Below are positions 6,022 to 9,410 of a stretch of 9,410 nt of DNA, one piece after another; within the stretch, counting starts at the first letter, position 1; every line of letters begins with the position of its first letter. The notes under the pieces were generated by a model. That model was not told the origin of the DNA. It ran no database searches and saw nothing but the letters and a program-made list of their open reading frames with translations. The translations under genes were made by a program, and so were the position numbers. Origin of the DNA: Alphaproteobacteria bacterium (GTDB taxonomy: Bacteria; Pseudomonadota; Alphaproteobacteria; Rhizobiales; Aestuariivirgaceae); the NCBI GenBank assembly GCA_020441605.1, contig JAGRLX010000261.1, forward strand, positions 1 to 9,410, given 5' to 3'.

Positions 6022-7190
6022 CCCTCGATACCTCGACCCCGGTCCTTCTGCTGGGCGGCAAGGAAAATGCCCTGTCAATCTGCCGGCATCTCGGCAGTCT
6101 GGGCATTCCAGTGCGTGCCAGCGGCAGCGCCAGTTGCTGGGCACTCTATTCCCGCCACTGCAAACAGGCTTTCAAGGTGCCACGCGGCATCGGCCAGCGC
6201 GATTACTGGCACCGCCTGCTGCTCGATGGCGATGACAGGTTGCATGGCCATATCCTGCTGGCGATGAGCGATGATGCCATCGAATTCCTCAACGCAAATC
6301 GCGACCGGCTTGCCGGGAACTATATTCTCGACGAGGCCGATCCCCAGTTGCAGGCTGATTTCCTCGACAAGAAGCGCACCCTCGAACTGGCCCGTGCGGC
6401 GGAGGTCGACGCACCCGAACACTGGAGCCTGGGATCAGAGGACGACCTCCAGGCGCTGCGCGGCAAGATCCGCTATCCGGTGGCGGTGAAGCCGATCCAG
6501 TCGCACAAGTTTTCCGCCGTCTTCGGCAGGAAGCTCTTCGTCATCGACAGCAGCGACGACGAATTGGCCGAGAAAGTCCATCTCGCCTGGCGGAACGGCA
6601 TCGATGTCTTCGTCGTCGAAATGATCCCCGGCCCGGACTCGACCCTGAGCAGCTACTACACCTACCGCACCGGCGATGGGGGCAACCTGTTTCACTTCAC
6701 CAAGAGCGTGATCCGGCGCTGGCCCGTCAACCGCGGCAACGCCTGCTATCACCGCACCGGCTGGCTGCCGGAAACCGCCGCGGCTGGCGCCAAGTTCTTC
6801 GAGGGGGTGGGACTCAAGGGTCTCGGCAACATCGAGTTCAAGCGCGATATCCGCGACGGAAAGCTCAAGATCATCGAAGTCAACGCGCGCTTCACCGCTG
6901 CCCAGGAACTGGTGCGCCGCGCCGGTGTTCCCATCGACCTGATCATCTATTGTCACCTCACCGGCCAGCCCATCCCGACCTTCCAGCCGAGCAAGCGCGA
7001 ATTGCGCTTCTGGTATCCGCTGCGCGACTTCCTCGGCTTCCTTGAATTGCGCCGCCGCGGCGAACTCTCATTCTGGAGCTGGGCCAAGAGCATTGCGACG
7101 ACGGCCCATGTCTTTCCCTTGATGTCACTGACCGACCCAGCGCCGGTGTTGGGGGCGATGGTGGCCGTGATCTACCGCCTGACGGCCTGA
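6018..7190 (+). CDS. ATP-grasp protein, COG3919-like carboligase
   Basis: This 390-residue protein is a second ATP-grasp enzyme of a different subfamily from its neighbour. The N-terminal PVLLLGGKENALSICRHLG (8-26) is the Rossmann-like pre-ATP-grasp domain typical of COG3919-like predicted carboligases, relatives of D-aspartate ligase. The ATP-grasp core shows a KKRTLELARAAEVDAPEHW entry segment (118-136), PVAVKPIQSHKF with Lys158, the hinge VVEMIPG (199-205), NIEFKRD (271-277) and the metal-binding EVNARF (287-292; E287, N289). The C-terminal ~60 residues are aromatic and basic and end in a membrane-interaction-like hydrophobic stretch containing the LTDPAPVLGA element seen in this subfamily. 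Catalytic residues appear intact. Substrates are unknown. The start overlaps the preceding stop (ATGA), so the two ligases are translationally coupled and probably act in one pathway. Confidence 0.85.
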   Translation: MTLDTSTPVLLLGGKENALSICRHLGSLGIPVRASGSASCWALYSRHCKQAFKVPRGIGQRDYWHRLLLDGDDRLHGHILLAMSDDAIEFLNANRDRLAGNYILDEADPQLQADFLDKKRTLELARAAEVDAPEHWSLGSEDDLQALRGKIRYPVAVKPIQSHKFSAVFGRKLFVIDSSDDELAEKVHLAWRNGIDVFVVEMIPGPDSTLSSYYTYRTGDGGNLFHFTKSVIRRWPVNRGNACYHRTGWLPETAAAGAKFFEGVGLKGLGNIEFKRDIRDGKLKIIEVNARFTAAQELVRRAGVPIDLIIYCHLTGQPIPTFQPSKRELRFWYPLRDFLGFLELRRRGELSFWSWAKSIATTAHVFPLMSLTDPAPVLGAMVAVIYRLTA

Positions 7191-7193
7191 CCG

Positions 7194-8198
7194 ATGCGCA
7201 TAGCTCCGGACGCGCTTCATAACAGGATCGTCAGTCTGCTGACGGCCCATGGCGCGAGCCATGCCCAGGCCGACGCCACGGCCCGTCACATGGTCTGGTG
7301 TGAAGGCGCCGGACGACACAATTTCGGCATCGAGCGCATGCCCATTCTAGTGAAGCGGCTGCGGACCGGTGTTCTCAACGGCAACGCCGGAATCGGCGTC
7401 GAGCCGATTGCTCCATCACTCGTCCGCATCGATGGCGGCGGCGGCTTCGGCTATGCGGCCGCCGAACGGGCCATGCAGGAGGCGATCGCCCTGGCACGAC
7501 GATCGGGCGTTGCCGCCGCAGGCGTCCGCAATTCCAATTTCTTCGGCGCCGGGGCCTATTACGTGAACCTTGCGGCAGACGCCGGCATGATCGGCCTGGC
7601 ACTCAGCAATTCCTTTCCCAAGGTGGTGGCCCACGGTGGCTTGAAGCCGGTGCTTGGCACCAATCCCTTCGCCTTCGGCGCACCGCGCCGGACGGGCGAA
7701 CACCTGCTGTTCGACATGGCCACCAGCGCCCTCGCCGGCTCTACCGTGCGCGAGCATATGGAGAAGGGAACTGCCCTGCCCGAAGGACTTGCAATCGATG
7801 CCGAAGGCCGGCCGATCACCGACCCAGCGCAGGTCAGTGCCGGCGCACTCCTGCCCTTCGGCGGCGCCAAGGGCTTCGGCCTGTCCTTGCTGGTCGAAAT
7901 CCTTGCCGGGGTCATCACCGGGGCCGGCATCGGCGACGGCGTGGCCTCCATGTACAGCGACTTCTCGCGCAATGGCGACAACGGGCACTTCCTGCTCGCG
8001 GTGGATGTCGCCCGGTTCATGCCCATGGACGAGTATCACGCGCGGTTCGAAACCCTGGTCGCGATGCTGAAAACCTCCGGCGACGGCATCCTGCTTCCCG
8101 GCGAACACCGCTGGGCCGCCCGGCGTGACAGCGCCGTCCATGGCATCATCGTCGACGAGGCCGTGTGGCGCAAGCTGGGCGATCTGCTGCCCGTCTGA
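7194..8198 (+). CDS. Ldh-family (YiaK/AllD/DpkA-like) oxidoreductase homologue lacking the catalytic histidines
   Basis: This 334-residue protein is a clear member of the malate/L-lactate dehydrogenase family with the non-Rossmann NAD(P) fold. Family landmarks are GGGGFGY (81-87), the GMIGLALSN segment (131-139), GGLKPVLGTNPFAFGAP (148-164), FDMATS (173-178), ALPEGLAIDAEGRPITDP (194-211) and LPFGGAKGFGL (220-230). Two key positions are changed. The SHG motif, whose His is catalytic (His44 in YiaK), reads NFG with Phe44. The NSxHFG motif, whose His is proposed as general acid/base (His116 in AllD), reads NSNFFG with Phe116. Cofactor-region motifs are intact, so it may bind NAD(P)H but is unlikely to carry out standard hydride/proton transfer on a keto acid; an altered substrate (for example an imine) or a non-redox role is possible. 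It starts 3 bp after the second ATP-grasp gene and ends the operon. Confidence 0.85.
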   Translation: MRIAPDALHNRIVSLLTAHGASHAQADATARHMVWCEGAGRHNFGIERMPILVKRLRTGVLNGNAGIGVEPIAPSLVRIDGGGGFGYAAAERAMQEAIALARRSGVAAAGVRNSNFFGAGAYYVNLAADAGMIGLALSNSFPKVVAHGGLKPVLGTNPFAFGAPRRTGEHLLFDMATSALAGSTVREHMEKGTALPEGLAIDAEGRPITDPAQVSAGALLPFGGAKGFGLSLLVEILAGVITGAGIGDGVASMYSDFSRNGDNGHFLLAVDVARFMPMDEYHARFETLVAMLKTSGDGILLPGEHRWAARRDSAVHGIIVDEAVWRKLGDLLPV

Positions 8199-8231
8199 AA
8201 CAGGGGTCGGGTGGCGCCGCTTCGAAGGTGG

Positions 8232-8741
8232 TTACTTCTTCACCTGCACCAGCGCGGCGATCATATCGGCGGAGCTCTTTCCGGCCTTCGTGGCAACCTC
8301 GGCCAGAGTGAGGTCGGGCGATGCCGCCGCAAAGCCCTTGCCCTGCAACGCTGCCACCAATTCGTCGGCGCCGAGGCCCAATACGGGCGCAACCTCACCC
8401 GGTTTGTGCTGGACGACCGTCTGCGCCAGAGTAAAGGGCGGCGGTCCGCCGGCACGGCTGGTCGTGCCCATGATGGCGGGATAGGCGAATGCCACTGCTG
8501 CCGCCAGCGAGGCCGCCATGACGATGCTGAATGGCGCACGGCCAATATACATGACCATGGCGCGCCAGTTCCGCCACAGATGCAGGACGAAAGGCACGAT
8601 CAACACCATGCTGAGCGATTCATGCATACCACGGAAGGCCGACTGCCCCAGATGGAAGAACAGCGCCACACCCGAGACCAGCGATACGAGGAACAGGCCG
8701 GTGATGAGCGGGGTGGCGTAGCGTTTGAGAAAGTCAGGCAT
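8232..8741 (-). CDS. DUF4405 domain membrane protein, cytochrome b-like
   Basis: This 169-residue protein has three predicted membrane helices at about 11-30, 42-58 and 71-90, then a soluble C-terminal tail of about 75 residues. Histidines 30, 40 and 54 sit at helix ends (FFHLG, GMHESLS, LHLWRNW), as in DUF4405 proteins and small b-type cytochromes, so heme binding in the inner membrane is plausible but unproven. The tail is Ala/Gly-rich with helical repeats near LGLGADELVAAL and TLAEVATKAGKSSADMIAAL, possibly a small periplasmic or cytoplasmic helical domain. The frame is open upstream to 9017, but only residues from the ATG at 8741 (or an ATG at 8771) have family character; neither has a good Shine-Dalgarno. 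It converges with the Ldh-like gene 33 bp away and lies downstream of the ilvC terminator. Confidence 0.75.
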   Translation of the reverse strand: MPDFLKRYATPLITGLFLVSLVSGVALFFHLGQSAFRGMHESLSMVLIVPFVLHLWRNWRAMVMYIGRAPFSIVMAASLAAAVAFAYPAIMGTTSRAGGPPPFTLAQTVVQHKPGEVAPVLGLGADELVAALQGKGFAAASPDLTLAEVATKAGKSSADMIAALVQVKK

Positions 8742-8901
8742 GGCGGAAGAAACTCGCGAAGGGTTGATCATGACGAACGGAACGGCGCTTCGTTCGATGA
8801 TCAGACGCAGGGCCCGGCGCCAATCCGTCGCGCGGGTCACGTCATCCGCACAGGGCAGCCCCGCAAGAACTGCAAGTTGAACGCGCAAAGGTAACAAAGG
8901 A

Positions 8902-8925
8902 AATGGCCGCCCGGGGACGGCCATT
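8902..8925 (-). terminator. ilvC: Probable intrinsic terminator of ilvC
   Basis: AATGGCCG (8902-8909) and CGGCCATT (8918-8925) form a perfect 8-bp stem with an 8-nt loop. On the minus strand the stem is followed by a T-rich tract (TTCCTTTGTTACCTTT), as expected for factor-independent termination of leftward transcription from ilvC. It lies about 150 nt past the ilvC stop, because the 109-bp duplicated segment sits in between. Confidence 0.65.
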
Positions 8926-8950
8926 GCTGTCTGAATTGCACACTCTGCGA

Positions 8951-9008
8951 ACAAGCTGCCGAAGCACCCTAATTGCGGCTCTTGTCCACCAGCTTGTTCT
9001 TGCCGATC
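8951..9008 (-). repeat. Displaced 58-bp copy of the ilvC 3' end
   Basis: This segment is identical over 58 bp to 9060-9117. On the minus strand it contains the last 12 sense codons of ilvC ([12 protein letters not shown]), the TAG stop and 18 bp after it. It has no start of its own and is not translated as part of ilvC, since the true stop lies upstream at 9078-9080. It is followed by the terminator, so it is transcribed as untranslated trailer. Its ends also form a 10-bp inverted repeat (8949-8958 with 8990-8999). Confidence 0.9.
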
Positions 9009-9009
9009 A

Positions 9010-9032
9010 GCCATCACGCTGGGCGTGATGGC
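9010..9032. repeat. Perfect inverted repeat between the two ilvC tail copies
   Basis: GCCATCACGC (9010-9019) and GCGTGATGGC (9023-9032) are exact reverse complements with a 3-nt loop. Neither side is followed by a T tract, so it is not a standard terminator. In RNA it would form a very stable hairpin in the ilvC trailer. It falls inside the 51 bp that separate the two 58-bp direct repeats. Confidence 0.85.
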
Positions 9033-9059
9033 CGCCTGTCTTGGTGGATCGGCCCGCGC

Positions 9060-9410
<351 letters not shown>

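Noticed and set aside
7416..8141. Minus-strand open frame opposite the Ldh-like gene
   Set aside because: Low-information Gly/His/Ala-rich translation; the plus strand is clearly the coding one.
8198..8232. Terminator between the convergent Ldh-like and DUF4405 genes
   Set aside because: The 33-bp gap shows no stem of useful length followed by a T tract in either direction.
8742..9017. N-terminal extension of the DUF4405 frame up to 9017
   Set aside because: The added 92 residues run antisense-like through the ilvC terminator and the repeat copy and have no family character.
9010..9032. Perfect hairpin as an intrinsic terminator
   Set aside because: No T tract follows on either strand, whereas the hairpin at 8902-8925 has one on the minus strand.

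Overview
This window reads as a chromosomal segment of a GC-rich proteobacterium, most likely an alphaproteobacterium. That is inferred from codon use, the class I (short-form) ketol-acid reductoisomerase end, and the mix of UPF0303, TSUP and PhzF genes; no rRNA or marker gene is present to fix the taxon. I see no insertion sequence, tRNA, CRISPR array or phage gene.

Layout. Positions 1-322 hold no convincing gene. A small secreted protein (323-565, +) converges on a minus-strand block of five genes that reads from 3988 down to 582: UPF0303 protein, TauE/SafE-type (TSUP) permease, Nudix hydrolase, PhzF-family isomerase/epimerase, and a four-helix membrane protein. The first three are joined by 4-bp stop/start overlaps. 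A 137-bp divergent intergenic region (3989-4125) carries a 14-bp direct repeat and a possible promoter.

The plus-strand block from 4126 to 8198 is the most interesting part. It is a tightly packed four-gene operon: an RraA/HMG-aldolase-like protein, an ATP-grasp ligase related to the cyanophycin synthetase/glutathione synthetase type, a second ATP-grasp protein of a different (COG3919-like) type, and an Ldh-family (YiaK/AllD/DpkA-like) NAD(P)H oxidoreductase homologue. This last protein has phenylalanine at both positions where the family normally has its catalytic histidines. Gene spacings are 6-18 bp, a 4-bp overlap, and 3 bp. Two ATP-dependent carboxylate ligases together with a keto-acid aldolase fold and a reductase fold suggest a biosynthetic route to a small amide or peptide-like metabolite. 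That is inference; I do not recognise the cluster as a characterised pathway.

The right end is minus strand: a DUF4405-type membrane protein with membrane-associated histidines (8232-8741), then a spacer, then the 3' end of ilvC, which runs off the window. The spacer contains the probable ilvC terminator (8902-8925) and a displaced 58-bp copy of the ilvC 3' end (last 12 codons plus stop), separated from the genuine end by 51 bp that hold a perfect 10-bp-arm inverted repeat.
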